This document shows positions 49,386 through 56,898 of a stretch of 64,000 bases of DNA, piece by piece. Origin of the DNA: CAZWLY01 sp964634465 (GTDB lineage: Bacteria; Desulfobacterota; Desulfarculia; G963662305). Numbering within the stretch: the stretch's first letter is position 1; each line of letters begins with the position of its first letter. The DNA lies in contig CAZWLY010000003.1 in assembly GCA_964634465.1 (NCBI GenBank), positions 255,405 through 319,404 on the forward strand, read 5' to 3'. The notes beneath the pieces were generated by a model. It saw only the letters and a list, made by a program, of their open reading frames with translations. It was not told the origin of the DNA and did not search any database. Position numbers and translations under genes: made by a program.

Positions 49386-50351
49386 ATGTCAAAGGATTAT
49401 TACAAGATACTGGGTGTATCCAAGGGGGCCTCCCAGGAGGAGATCAAAAAGGCCTACCGCAAGCTGGCCCTCAAGTACCACCCGGACCGCAACAAGGACG
49501 ACAAGAACGCCGAGGAGCGCTTCAAGGAGGTGGGCGAGGCCTACGCCGTGCTGAGCGACCCGGAGAAGCGCAAGCAATACGACACCTTCGGCAGCACCGA
49601 CTTCCGCCAGCGCTACAGCCAGGAGGACATCTTCCAGGGCAGCGACATCTCCGACATCCTGCGGGAGATGGGCCTGGGCGGCGACTTCTTCGCCCGCTTC
49701 ATGGGCGGCCGGGGAGGCAGGGGCGGCTTCCGCACCTACACCTTCACCGGTGGCCGGCCCGGCGCCCAGCCGGGCGCGGGCGGTTTCGAGTTCGACCAGG
49801 CCTTTGGCGGCTACGGCCAGGGCCCGGCCAAGGGCACCGACCTGGTCTACGAGCTGCCGGTGAGCCTGGCCGAGGTGCTCCTGGGCGCCACCAAGATGGT
49901 TTCCTACCGCCGGGGCGGCAAGGTGGAGCGGGTCAGCGTGAAGATCCCGGCCGGCATCGCCACCGGCCAGAAGCTCCGCCTGGCCGGCAAGGGCGAGCCC
50001 GGCCCCCAGGGCGCGCCGGCGGGCGACCTGTTCATCCGGGTGCGGGTGCTGGACGAGCCCGGCTGGCGCCGGGACGGCGACGATTTGGAGAAGGTGGAGA
50101 ACATCACCTTCAGCCAGGCCGCCCTGGGCTGCACCATAGACGTGACCACCCTGGACGGCAAGACGCTCTCGGTCAAGGTGCCCAAGGGCACCCAGAACGG
50201 GGCCCGCCTGCGCCTCAAGGGCCAGGGCCTGCCCCGCTTCAAGGGTTCCGGCCGGGGCGACCTCTACGTGAAGCTGAACGTGCAGGTGCCCAAGAAGCTG
50301 ACCAAGCGCCAGAAGGAGCTGCTGGAGGAGCTGGCCAAGGAGGGGCTCTAG
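49386..50351 (+). CDS. DnaJ-family co-chaperone without zinc finger (CbpA-like)
   Basis: A 321-residue J-protein. The J domain fills residues 1-70 (YYKILGVSKGASQEEIKKAY; HPD near 34-36 in KYHPDRNKDD). A Gly/Phe-rich segment follows (GGRGGRGGFRTYTFTGGRPG), then the two beta-barrel substrate domains (LPVSLAEVLLGATKMVSYRR; GDLFIRVRVLDEPGWRRDGD). The CxxCxGxG zinc repeats of DnaJ are absent, so it belongs to the CbpA/DjlB type. It stimulates the DnaK ATPase and hands over substrates. It has a strong promoter of its own. Confidence 0.92.
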   Translation: MSKDYYKILGVSKGASQEEIKKAYRKLALKYHPDRNKDDKNAEERFKEVGEAYAVLSDPEKRKQYDTFGSTDFRQRYSQEDIFQGSDISDILREMGLGGDFFARFMGGRGGRGGFRTYTFTGGRPGAQPGAGGFEFDQAFGGYGQGPAKGTDLVYELPVSLAEVLLGATKMVSYRRGGKVERVSVKIPAGIATGQKLRLAGKGEPGPQGAPAGDLFIRVRVLDEPGWRRDGDDLEKVENITFSQAALGCTIDVTTLDGKTLSVKVPKGTQNGARLRLKGQGLPRFKGSGRGDLYVKLNVQVPKKLTKRQKELLEELAKEGL

Positions 50352-50375
50352 CCTCACCGCCGGGCCGCCGCCGGG

Positions 50376-50462
50376 CCGCGTCCCTGGCGTCCCCCGGTGA
50401 CACCCCGGCGGCACCCTGGTCACACCCCGGGCCCCCGAGGTCCCCCGGCCGCCCCAGGGGAC
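50376..50462. repeat. Imperfect C-rich repeats after the dnaJ-like gene
   Basis: Repeated short blocks such as CCCCCGGTGACA, CCCCGGCGGCA, CCCTGGTCACA and CCCCGGGC, with a period of about 10-12 bases. They resemble the G-rich repeats elsewhere in composition but not in unit. Confidence 0.4.
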
Positions 50463-50491
50463 CGGCATCATCACAGAGAGGAAGGAACGCC

Positions 50492-51280
50492 ATTTCTCGC
50501 CCACGCGCCACAAGCAAGGCGGCTGTCCTGGCCCTGGCCCTGGTGCTCTGCCTGGCCCTGGCCGCGGCCGCTGCGGACTGGCCCCGGCCCCAGGGCCCGG
50601 TGGCCGACTACGCCCAGGTGATTCCGCCCCCCTACCGCCAGCGCATCGCCGCGGCCGCCACCGAGCTGTGGCAGAAGACCGGCGCCGCAGTGGTGGTGGC
50701 CACCATCCCCTCCCTGGAGGGCGAGAGCATCGAAGAGGCGGCGGTGCGCCTGTTCCAAGAGTGGGGCATCGGCAAGAAGGGCGAGGACCGGGGGTTGCTC
50801 ATCCTGGTGGCCCTGAAGGAGCGCAAGCTGCGCATAGAGGTGGGCTACGGCCTGGAGGGGCTCATCACCGACGTGAAGGCGGGCATGGTCCGCGACCAGG
50901 CCCTGCTGCCCTACCTCAAGAAGAACCAGTTCGGCAAGGGCCTCTACGCGGGGGTGGTGGCGGTGGCCAATATCATCGCCCAAGAGCAGGGCGTCACCCT
51001 GACCGGGGTGCCCAAGCTCAAGCTGCGCCGGCCCGCCCGCGGCCTGGCCCTGGGCGGCCTGTTCTTCATCTTCCTGGTGCTGTTCGTGCTGCTGACCTCC
51101 CTGCGCCGGGGCTCGGCCCGGGGCATCCTGCCCGCCATCCTGCTGGGCTCCCTCCTGGGCGGAGGCCGCCACTACGGGGGGGGCATGGGCGGCGGCGGCT
51201 TCGGCGGCTTCGGGGGGGGCGGCTTCGGCGGCTTCGGCGGCGGCATGAGCGGCGGCGGCGGGGTGTCCGGAGGGTTCTGA
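50492..51280 (+). CDS. TPM-domain membrane protein (YgcG family)
   Basis: A 262-residue envelope protein: signal peptide, TPM domain (about 30-155: PVADYAQVIPPPYRQRIAAA; KKGEDRGLLILVALKERKLR), a membrane segment (LGGLFFIFLVLFVLLTSLRR) and a Gly-rich tail. The best ribosome-binding site, AGGAAGGA, stands six bases before ATT 50492. That start gives a proper signal-peptide n-region (SRPRATSKA). The first canonical codon, GTG 50543, would remove it. Rare ATT initiation, or a base error in an ATG, is therefore likely. TPM proteins are often paired with LemA, which lies two genes on. Confidence 0.75.
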   Translation: MSRPRATSKAAVLALALVLCLALAAAAADWPRPQGPVADYAQVIPPPYRQRIAAAATELWQKTGAAVVVATIPSLEGESIEEAAVRLFQEWGIGKKGEDRGLLILVALKERKLRIEVGYGLEGLITDVKAGMVRDQALLPYLKKNQFGKGLYAGVVAVANIIAQEQGVTLTGVPKLKLRRPARGLALGGLFFIFLVLFVLLTSLRRGSARGILPAILLGSLLGGGRHYGGGMGGGGFGGFGGGGFGGFGGGMSGGGGVSGGF

Positions 51281-51298
51281 GAGACTTGTCAGGATAAC

Positions 51299-51336
51299 GG
51301 GGGCGCGCCCCCTTTTGCCGGCGGCGCGCCGCCGGC
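51299..51336 (+). terminator. Hairpin with T tract plus 20-base palindrome before the nucleotidyltransferase gene
   Basis: GGGGG-CGCG-CCCCC followed by TTTT (51299-51316) looks like a weak terminator after the TPM gene. Directly behind it GCCGGCGGCGCGCCGCCGGC (51317-51336) is a perfect palindrome ending at the ribosome-binding site GAGGTGA. It could limit transcription or translation into the next gene. Confidence 0.45.
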
Positions 51337-51351
51337 GAGGTGAGACGAAGC

Positions 51352-52092
51352 ATGAAGCCCAAACCACCCGAAAGGCCCGAGGACATATACCCCAAGCTGA
51401 TAAAGGACCTGCGGACCGCCCTGGGCGAGGACCTCGTGGGGGTGGCGGTGTTCGGCTCGGCCGCGAGCGAACGCTACCTCAAGGGCCGCAGTGACATCAA
51501 CCTGATGGTGCTGGTGCGCGACGGCTCGGGCCACCGCCTGGGCCGGCTGATCGCCTTTTGCGAGCGCTGGGGAGCGGCCAGGGTGGCGGTGCCCCTGGTG
51601 GTCACCCCCGCCTACCTGGCCTCCAGCCTGGACGTGTTCCCCATCGAGTTCATGGTGATGGCCGCCGAGCACAAGCGCATCCACGGCCAGGACCCCCTGG
51701 CCGACATCCAGGTGGAGCCGGCCTATCTGCGCCTGCAACTGGAGCGCGAACTCAAGGCCAAGCTCATGGCCATGCGGGGCCGGCTCATGGCCAGCGGCGG
51801 CCGCAAGGACGAGATCCGGGCCCTCATCGGCGAGGCCCTGCCCGCCTTCACCGCCCTGTTCAAGGCCTATCTCCAGCTCACCCGGGGAGAGTTCCCCAAC
51901 CACCCGGCCTCGGTGCTGGAGGCCATGGCCGCCGCCGGGGTGGAGCTGGCCGCCTTCCACAATATGGGCCGGGTGCGGGCGGGCGATCTGAAGCTCTCGG
52001 CCCACGAGCTGGTGGAGCTGGTGGAAAAGGCCCTGGCCGAGCTGAGCGATTTGAGCCAGAATGTAGATCAACTCGAGCGCAAGGAGTCGTAA
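51352..52092 (+). CDS. Nucleotidyltransferase-fold protein of unknown substrate
   Basis: A 246-residue cytosolic protein. Residues 30-110 form a minimal nucleotidyltransferase (VAVFGSAASERYLKGRSDIN then LMVLVRD). The metal pair is D-x-N where active members have D-x-D/E, so catalysis may be altered. PIEFMVM may supply the third acidic residue. The C-terminal half is helical, like HEPN/substrate-binding domains. It sits between the TPM and LemA genes; only three bases separate its stop from the LemA start. I recognise the fold but not the function. Confidence 0.72.
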   Translation: MKPKPPERPEDIYPKLIKDLRTALGEDLVGVAVFGSAASERYLKGRSDINLMVLVRDGSGHRLGRLIAFCERWGAARVAVPLVVTPAYLASSLDVFPIEFMVMAAEHKRIHGQDPLADIQVEPAYLRLQLERELKAKLMAMRGRLMASGGRKDEIRALIGEALPAFTALFKAYLQLTRGEFPNHPASVLEAMAAAGVELAAFHNMGRVRAGDLKLSAHELVELVEKALAELSDLSQNVDQLERKES

Positions 52093-52095
52093 GAC

Positions 52096-52659
52096 ATGAG
52101 CCGCGGAGCCAAGATAGCCATCGGCGTCGGCGTAGTGGTGCTGATCCTCTACTTCCTTTTGGCCAGTCCCTACAACCGCCTGGTGAGCCTGGACGAGCAG
52201 GTGCGCCAGAGCCAGGCCAACGTGGAGGTGCAGCTCAACCGCCGCCTGGACCTCATCCCCAACCTGGTGGAGACGGTCAAGGGCTACGCCGCCCACGAGC
52301 GCCAGACCCTGGAGGCGGTGACCAAGGCCCGCCAGCAGGTGGTGTCGGCCGGCTCCCTGACCCAGAAGCTGGCCGCCAACCAGCAACTGACCAGCGCCCT
52401 CTCCCGCCTGCTGCTGGTGGTGGAGCGCTACCCGGAGCTAAAGGCCAGCCAGAATTTCCGCGCCCTGCAGGACCAGTTGGAAGGCACCGAGAACCGCATC
52501 AGCGTGGCGCGCACCCGCTACAACGCGGCGGTGAAGGAATACAACACCGCCATACGCAGCTTCCCCACCGTGATCCTGGCCCGGCTCTTTGGTTTCGACC
52601 CCCGGCCGGTCTTCCAGGCCCCGGCCGCGGCCCAAACCGCGCCCAAGGTCAAGTTCTAG
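52096..52659 (+). CDS. lemA: LemA family protein
   Basis: A 187-residue protein with an N-terminal membrane segment (IAIGVGVVVLILYFLLASPY). The helical LemA domain follows (YNRLVSLDEQVRQSQANVEV; QLNRRLDLIPNLVETVKGYA; ENRISVARTRYNAAVKEYNT). The orientation is probably N-out with a long helical bundle, as in its relatives. AAGGAG nine bases before ATG 52096 overlaps the end of the nucleotidyltransferase gene. LemA and TPM proteins occur together in many genomes, and their joint task at the membrane is not known. Confidence 0.92.
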   Translation: MSRGAKIAIGVGVVVLILYFLLASPYNRLVSLDEQVRQSQANVEVQLNRRLDLIPNLVETVKGYAAHERQTLEAVTKARQQVVSAGSLTQKLAANQQLTSALSRLLLVVERYPELKASQNFRALQDQLEGTENRISVARTRYNAAVKEYNTAIRSFPTVILARLFGFDPRPVFQAPAAAQTAPKVKF

Positions 52660-52694
52660 GCAGGGAGGCCGCCTGAAACAAAACCCCGCAGGGG

Positions 52695-53393
52695 ATGGGC
52701 ATGGACGTCGACCAACTGACCATGATCTGGCGCATCGTCCTGGCCGCCGGGCTGGGGCTCTTGGTCGGCCTGGAGCGCGAGCGCCACGGCCGGGCCGCCG
52801 GTTTGCGCACCTGCATGCTGGTGGCCATGGCCGGTGCGCTCATCATGAGCCTCTCCCTGCACCTGAGCCAAATCTTCGGCCCGGCGGGCGTGAGATCCAT
52901 CATGCGCATGGACCCCAGCCGCCTGGCCTCCTACGCCATCGCGGGCATGGGCTTTCTGGGCGCCGGCGCCATAATCCAGGGCCGCGCCTCGGCCCGGGGG
53001 GTCACCACCGGCGCGGCCATGTGGACCTGCACCGTGGTGGGCCTGGCGGTGGGGGCGGGGCTGTATCTTCCCGCCCTGGCCACCGTGGGCCTGGTGCTGG
53101 CCGCCCTGGTGCTCCTGCGGGGCCTGGGCCACCGGCTGCGCCAGGACCAGTACGTGACCTTGGAGGTGGAGACCACCGACCTGGAGGTGCGCCAGCCCAT
53201 CCGCGAGCTTTGCGCCCGTTTCGGGGTGCGGATCCTCTTTGCCGGGCGGGAGCGCTGCCGGGGGACCAACCTCCTGAAGCTCACCTACTCCCTGGCCATC
53301 CAGTCCGGGCCCTCCTGGGGCGACTTCCTCGACGAGCTGGAGGGCCTGCCCGGGGTCACCTGCTACTGCTGGCAAGAGGCCAAGGTGCCCTAG
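52695..53393 (+). CDS. MgtC/SapB family membrane protein
   Basis: A 232-residue protein with about five membrane segments and the MgtC signatures LGLLVGLERERHGRAAGLRT and GMGFLGAGAIIQGRASARGV. A C-terminal soluble ACT-like part follows (YVTLEVETTDLEVRQPIREL). MgtC proteins modulate membrane potential and ATP synthase, or help at low Mg2+. It starts 35 bases after lemA in the same direction. Its stop overlaps the convergent gene at 53390 by four bases. ATG 52701 is an alternative start. Confidence 0.88.
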   Translation: MGMDVDQLTMIWRIVLAAGLGLLVGLERERHGRAAGLRTCMLVAMAGALIMSLSLHLSQIFGPAGVRSIMRMDPSRLASYAIAGMGFLGAGAIIQGRASARGVTTGAAMWTCTVVGLAVGAGLYLPALATVGLVLAALVLLRGLGHRLRQDQYVTLEVETTDLEVRQPIRELCARFGVRILFAGRERCRGTNLLKLTYSLAIQSGPSWGDFLDELEGLPGVTCYCWQEAKVP

Positions 53394-53620
53394 CCGAACA
53401 CCACCTCCTCGCCCACGGCCAGCTTGTTCTTCTCCACCCGGGGCCAGAATTCCTCGATATGGGCCGTGAGCATGACCCACTGCTTGCGGCGCTCCGGGTC
53501 CTCCTCCAGCCAGCCGGCCAGGCAATCCCGGGGGGTGGCGACCCACTGGCCGCTCTGGGGATGGCGGTAGCCCTTATCCTCCTGGTACTCCAGGCTCACC
53601 TGTTGGTATATGAACCGCAA
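53390..53620 (-). CDS. Small hypothetical protein
   Basis: A 76-residue cytosolic protein, MRFIYQQVSLEYQEDKGYRH..., with an aromatic, mixed-charge sequence (CLAGWLEEDPERRKQWVMLT; HIEEFWPRVEKNKLAVGEEV). It has no signal, membrane segment or cysteine pair. Its base composition fits neighbouring genes. It overlaps the end of mgtC by four bases on the opposite strand, which favours a real, tightly packed gene. I do not recognise its family. Confidence 0.5.
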   Translation of the reverse strand: MRFIYQQVSLEYQEDKGYRHPQSGQWVATPRDCLAGWLEEDPERRKQWVMLTAHIEEFWPRVEKNKLAVGEEVVFG

Positions 53621-53735
53621 AACACGCTCCTTTGCCGGGATTTGACTTCAGGCGTTAGAGTATAACACCGGCTTGCCCGGCGGCCGGCCCTGCTTTAGAC
53701 TTTGGCGGCAGCAGGAAAAGGGAAAGGCACGAATC

Positions 53736-54401
53736 ATGGCCCCATCCCCGGATGCCTTGGCCCAGGCCGCGGTGGACGCCCGCTACCTTCTGGCCCGCGG
53801 CTACCCGCGGGAGCGGGTGCTCAGGGTGGTGGGCGACCGCTGGAACCTGGACGCCGCCGGCCGCCACCTCCTGCGGCGGGGGGTCTTTGCCCCGGCCCGG
53901 GCCGCGGCCCGCAAGGCGCGGCTGGTGGGCCTGGCCGCCTGCCGCGACCGGGCGGTGGGGGTGGACGGCCACAACGTGCTCATCACCCTGGAGACCGCGC
54001 TCGGCGGCGGGCGCCTGCTCCTGGCCGACGACGGGGTGGTGCGCGACATCGCGGGCCAGGGCCGCAACCACCGTCCCGGCCCCCTGACCCGCCGGGCGGC
54101 GGAGATCATGCTGGCCGCCCTGGCCCGGGCCGGGGCGCGGGCGGTGCACATCTACCTGGACGCGCCGCTTTCCAAAAGCGGCGAGCTGGCCGCCGAGCTG
54201 CGGGCCCTCCTGGCCCGGGCCGGGCTGGAGGGCGACGCCCAGGCGGTGCCGGTGCCCGAGCGCCAGCTCAAAAAGCACCAGGGACCGGTGGCCACCAGCG
54301 ACTCGGTCCTCATCGACCAGGTGCCGGAGCCCCTGGACCTGGCCGGCGAAATAATCCAGGGCCTTGCCCCTGCGCCCCCTTTGGAGAGGTTTGCAACGTG
54401 A
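53736..54401 (+). CDS. DUF434-domain protein
   Basis: A 221-residue cytosolic protein. The N-terminus is a DUF434 helical domain (VDARYLLARGYPRERVLRVV; GDRWNLDAAGRHLLRRGVFA). The remainder resembles DUF5616, a nuclease-like or Rossmann-like region (AVGVDGHNVLITLETALGGG; RLLLADDGVVRDIAGQGRNH). VDGHNVLIT with later acidic residues may bind metal. GGAAAGG stands before ATG 53736. It lies 33 bases upstream of the PP-loop enzyme gene, with which it may act on RNA. Function not established. Confidence 0.72.
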   Translation: MAPSPDALAQAAVDARYLLARGYPRERVLRVVGDRWNLDAAGRHLLRRGVFAPARAAARKARLVGLAACRDRAVGVDGHNVLITLETALGGGRLLLADDGVVRDIAGQGRNHRPGPLTRRAAEIMLAALARAGARAVHIYLDAPLSKSGELAAELRALLARAGLEGDAQAVPVPERQLKKHQGPVATSDSVLIDQVPEPLDLAGEIIQGLAPAPPLERFAT

Positions 54402-54434
54402 GACACCGCATCAACCCCATTCAGGAGGCCCCCC

Positions 54435-55400
54435 ATGCCTAGGGCCCTGGGACTGTTCTCCGGCGGGCTGGACTCCATGCTGGCCGCCCTGGTACTCCGG
54501 CGGGCCGGGGTGGAGGTGGAGGGGATAACCTTCGTGACCCCCTTCTTCGACGCCGAGCGCGCCCGGCAGAGCGCAGCCCACATCGACCTGCCCCTCACCG
54601 TGCTGGAGGTGGGGCCCGAGCACCTGGAAACCGTGGTCAAGGCCCCGCGCTATGGCTACGGCTCCAACATGAACCCCTGCATAGACTGCCATGCCTACAT
54701 GTTCCGCACCGCCGGCCGGCTCATGGACCAAGAGGGGTTCGACTTCCTGTTTTCCGGCGAGGTCCTGGGCCAGCGGCCCATGAGCCAGAACCGCCAGGCC
54801 CTGGCGCTGGTGGCCAAGCTTTCGGGCCGGACGGCCGACATCCTGCGCCCCCTCTCGGCCCTGGCCCTGGAGCCCACCGCCGTGGAGGAGGCGGGCCTGG
54901 TGGAGCGGGACAAGCTGGCCGGGCTCAGCGGCCGCTCCCGCAAACCCCAGATGGAGCTGGCCCGGGAGCTGGGGGTGAGTGACTATCCCTCCCCGGCCGG
55001 GGGCTGCCTCCTGACCGAGCCCGGTTTCAGCCGCCGCTTGAAGGACCTCCTGGAGCACGACCCCCGGGTGGGGGTGGACGAGGTGGAGCTTCTGAAGTAC
55101 GGGCGGCACCTGAGGCTCTCGCCGGAAGCCAAGCTGGTGGTGGGCCGCAACCAGGCCGAGAACCAGAGGCTGGAGGCCCTGGCCCCGGCGCGGGCCCTGC
55201 GGCTGAACGCCAGGGGCGTGCCCGGGCCGCTGGGGCTCTACCTGGGCCCCCCCCAGGCGCCCGAGCTGGAGCTGGCCGCACGGGTGGTGGCCGGCTATGG
55301 CAAGGCGCCGGCCGGCCAACCGGTGGAAGTGCGCGCCGGTGAGCAGAGCCTCACGGTGGTGCCCCTGCCCCGGCGCCAGGCACACGGGATGCTGCTTTGA
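54435..55400 (+). CDS. PP-loop ATPase resembling tRNA thiouridylase with C-terminal NFACT-R-like domain
   Basis: A 321-residue protein. SGGLDS (residues 9-14) is the ATP-pyrophosphatase loop. CIDCHAYMF near residue 80 and PAGGCLLTEPGF near 190 supply two conserved cysteines placed as in MnmA/ThiI-like sulfur transferases. The C-terminal half (LLKYGRHLRLSPEAKLVVGR, then NQAENQRLE) looks like the NFACT-R (DUF814) RNA-binding module. It probably adenylates and thiolates a tRNA base, in the cytoplasm. The gene before it encodes a DUF434 protein; the next gene overlaps its stop. Confidence 0.8.
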   Translation: MPRALGLFSGGLDSMLAALVLRRAGVEVEGITFVTPFFDAERARQSAAHIDLPLTVLEVGPEHLETVVKAPRYGYGSNMNPCIDCHAYMFRTAGRLMDQEGFDFLFSGEVLGQRPMSQNRQALALVAKLSGRTADILRPLSALALEPTAVEEAGLVERDKLAGLSGRSRKPQMELARELGVSDYPSPAGGCLLTEPGFSRRLKDLLEHDPRVGVDEVELLKYGRHLRLSPEAKLVVGRNQAENQRLEALAPARALRLNARGVPGPLGLYLGPPQAPELELAARVVAGYGKAPAGQPVEVRAGEQSLTVVPLPRRQAHGMLL

Positions 55401-55849
55401 GTCTCTCCCTTTGCCTCACCGCCTCCCGCCTGGTGACCGCCCCTCGGGACCGGGTGTGGCGGGCCTTCGTGGAACTCATGGGCGGGGAGGAAATGCTCCG
55501 GCAGGAGGGCCCCGGCCCCAGCCTGGAGCTGGGCTTCCGGCCCCTGGGGCTGCGGGTGGTGGCCGCGGCCACGGGCCTGGAGAGCGAGCCGGGCCGGCGG
55601 GTCTGCTGGCAGGGCCGGGCCTGGGGCCTGGCGGTGCGGCGGGTCTTCGTGTTCCGGGGGGCGCCGGGCGGCACCCTGGTGGAGTCGCGCGAGGAGATCA
55701 GGGGCTGGCCCCTCCTCCTGTTGCGGCCCTGGTACTCGCCCCGGGCCATGGGCCGGGCCAACCAGGCCTGGCTGGCCGAGCTGGCCGCCCGCGCGGAGGG
55801 CGGCGACGGGGGGGCGACGGGGGGGCGACGGGGGGGCAACGGAGGCTGA
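55397..55849 (+). CDS. SRPBCC-like (START-fold) protein with repeat-derived tail
   Basis: A 150-residue protein beginning at TTG 55397, which overlaps the TGA of the PP-loop gene. LTASRLVTAPRDRVWRAFVE and the late WPLLLLRPWYSPRAM helix fit an SRPBCC/polyketide-cyclase-like fold, though only loosely. The last 18 residues (EGGDGGATGGRRGGNGG) come from the 11-base G-rich repeat. The gene probably once ended earlier and gained this tail when the repeat expanded. Function unknown. Confidence 0.5.
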   Translation: MSLSLCLTASRLVTAPRDRVWRAFVELMGGEEMLRQEGPGPSLELGFRPLGLRVVAAATGLESEPGRRVCWQGRAWGLAVRRVFVFRGAPGGTLVESREEIRGWPLLLLRPWYSPRAMGRANQAWLAELAARAEGGDGGATGGRRGGNGG

Positions 55850-55876
55850 CGGGGGGCGCGACGGGGGCAGCCGGGA
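55800..55876. repeat. G-rich repeat locus 3 (11-base period)
   Basis: GCGAC starts at 55803, 55814 and 55825, and GCAAC at 55836: four direct copies with a period of 11 (GCGACGGGGGG), followed by decayed units up to 55876. It overlaps the 3' end of the SRPBCC-like gene and reaches the stop of the zinc-ribbon gene. Runs of six to seven G could form quadruplexes. Confidence 0.75.
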
Positions 55877-56095
55877 CTAACGGGGGGCTGACTCCCGCCG
55901 GGGTTCATCCTCCGCCGGCCTGGCGAAGCGCCGCCCGCACTCCTGGCACTGGTGGGAGGGGCTCCCCGGCAGCCACTGGCAGCCGCCCAGGGCGATCTCG
56001 CCGCGCTGGGCCGCCTCCTGCCAGGCCGGGCCGGGAAAGCCGTAGAGTATCTTCACCACCCGCCCCCCGCCGCAAAAAGGGCAGCGCACCCTCAA
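55877..56095 (-). CDS. Small zinc-ribbon protein
   Basis: A 72-residue protein with two CxxC pairs, CPFCGGGRVVKILYGFPGPA near the start and CQECGRRF further on, set to bind one zinc. WQEAAQRGEIALGGCQWLPG is typical of a small bacterial family in which a zinc ribbon surrounds a 'RGEI.LGGC' segment. The start is TTG 56095 overlapping the TGA of the phosphatase gene, or GTG 56089. Its stop lies at the edge of the G-rich repeat, so the C-terminus may have been altered. Confidence 0.7.
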   Translation of the reverse strand: MRVRCPFCGGGRVVKILYGFPGPAWQEAAQRGEIALGGCQWLPGSPSHQCQECGRRFARPAEDEPRRESAPR

Positions 56096-56754
56096 TCCAC
56101 CCGGGCCGGCTGGTAGTTGATGTTGCGGATCAGCGGGATGCCGTCGGCGAACACGTCGATCACGTTGAGCGCCGCGTAGGCCTGGTCCAGGCGGAAGATG
56201 CGGTCCAGGGGCGCGCCCAGCACCTTGGTGAGGATCACCCGGTTCACCCCTGCGTGGGCCACCAGGCACACCCGGCCGCCCAGGTTGTCGCCCACCAGGT
56301 CCTGGAAGGCGGGAATCACCCGCGCGGCCAAATCCTCCAGGGACTCGCCGCCGGCGATGCGGAAGCCGGCCAGGTCCTCGGCCCGCTTGGCCAGGGCGCC
56401 GGGATATTTCTTGTCGATCTCCTGGTAGGTCATGCCCTCCCACTCTCCCAGGCTCAGCTCGCGGAACTCGGGCAGGGCCTTCACCTGCTTGCGGGGCCTG
56501 AAGGCCCGGGCCACGGCCTCGGCCACCAGGCGGGTGCGCTGCAGGTCGCTGGAATAGATCGCGGTCAGCCTGCGCGCGGCCATGTATTCCACGATGGCCC
56601 GTTGCTGCTGCCTGCCCCTCTTGGTGAGCGCCACGTCGCTCTGGCCCCAGAACTTGCCGTCCTCGCCGCCCACCACCTCGGGATGCCGCCACAGGTAGAT
56701 GCGGGTGAACTCCATGCCCTCGCGGGGGGCTCTCTGCTTTCTGGCCATGGCCAT
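56092..56754 (-). CDS. Histidine phosphatase (phosphoglycerate mutase-like / CobC-like)
   Basis: A 220-residue enzyme of the histidine phosphatase superfamily. The altered phosphohistidine motif is LWRHPEVVGG (usual LxRHG). SSDLQRTRLVAEAVA, the acid residue in FRELSLGEWEGMTYQEI and the second His in LVAHAGVNRVIL complete the site. The closest types are alpha-ribazole phosphatase CobC and cofactor-dependent mutases; the substrate is undecided. ATG 56754 with AGGAGG nine bases upstream was chosen; MEFTR at 56715 is possible. Coupled to the zinc-ribbon gene. Confidence 0.82.
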   Translation of the reverse strand: MAMARKQRAPREGMEFTRIYLWRHPEVVGGEDGKFWGQSDVALTKRGRQQQRAIVEYMAARRLTAIYSSDLQRTRLVAEAVARAFRPRKQVKALPEFRELSLGEWEGMTYQEIDKKYPGALAKRAEDLAGFRIAGGESLEDLAARVIPAFQDLVGDNLGGRVCLVAHAGVNRVILTKVLGAPLDRIFRLDQAYAALNVIDVFADGIPLIRNINYQPARVD

Positions 56755-56898
56755 CTCTGCCTGCCTCCTGGACGCCGCTGAAGCATTGTGATAATTTTGC
56801 GCCGGGCCCCGCCGGCTGCCGATTGCCCGGCTCGCCGTCGGCGTTCGAGCCAAGGGCCCCTCGGGGTTCCACCTAATAAATGCCCGAAGGGAGAAGCC

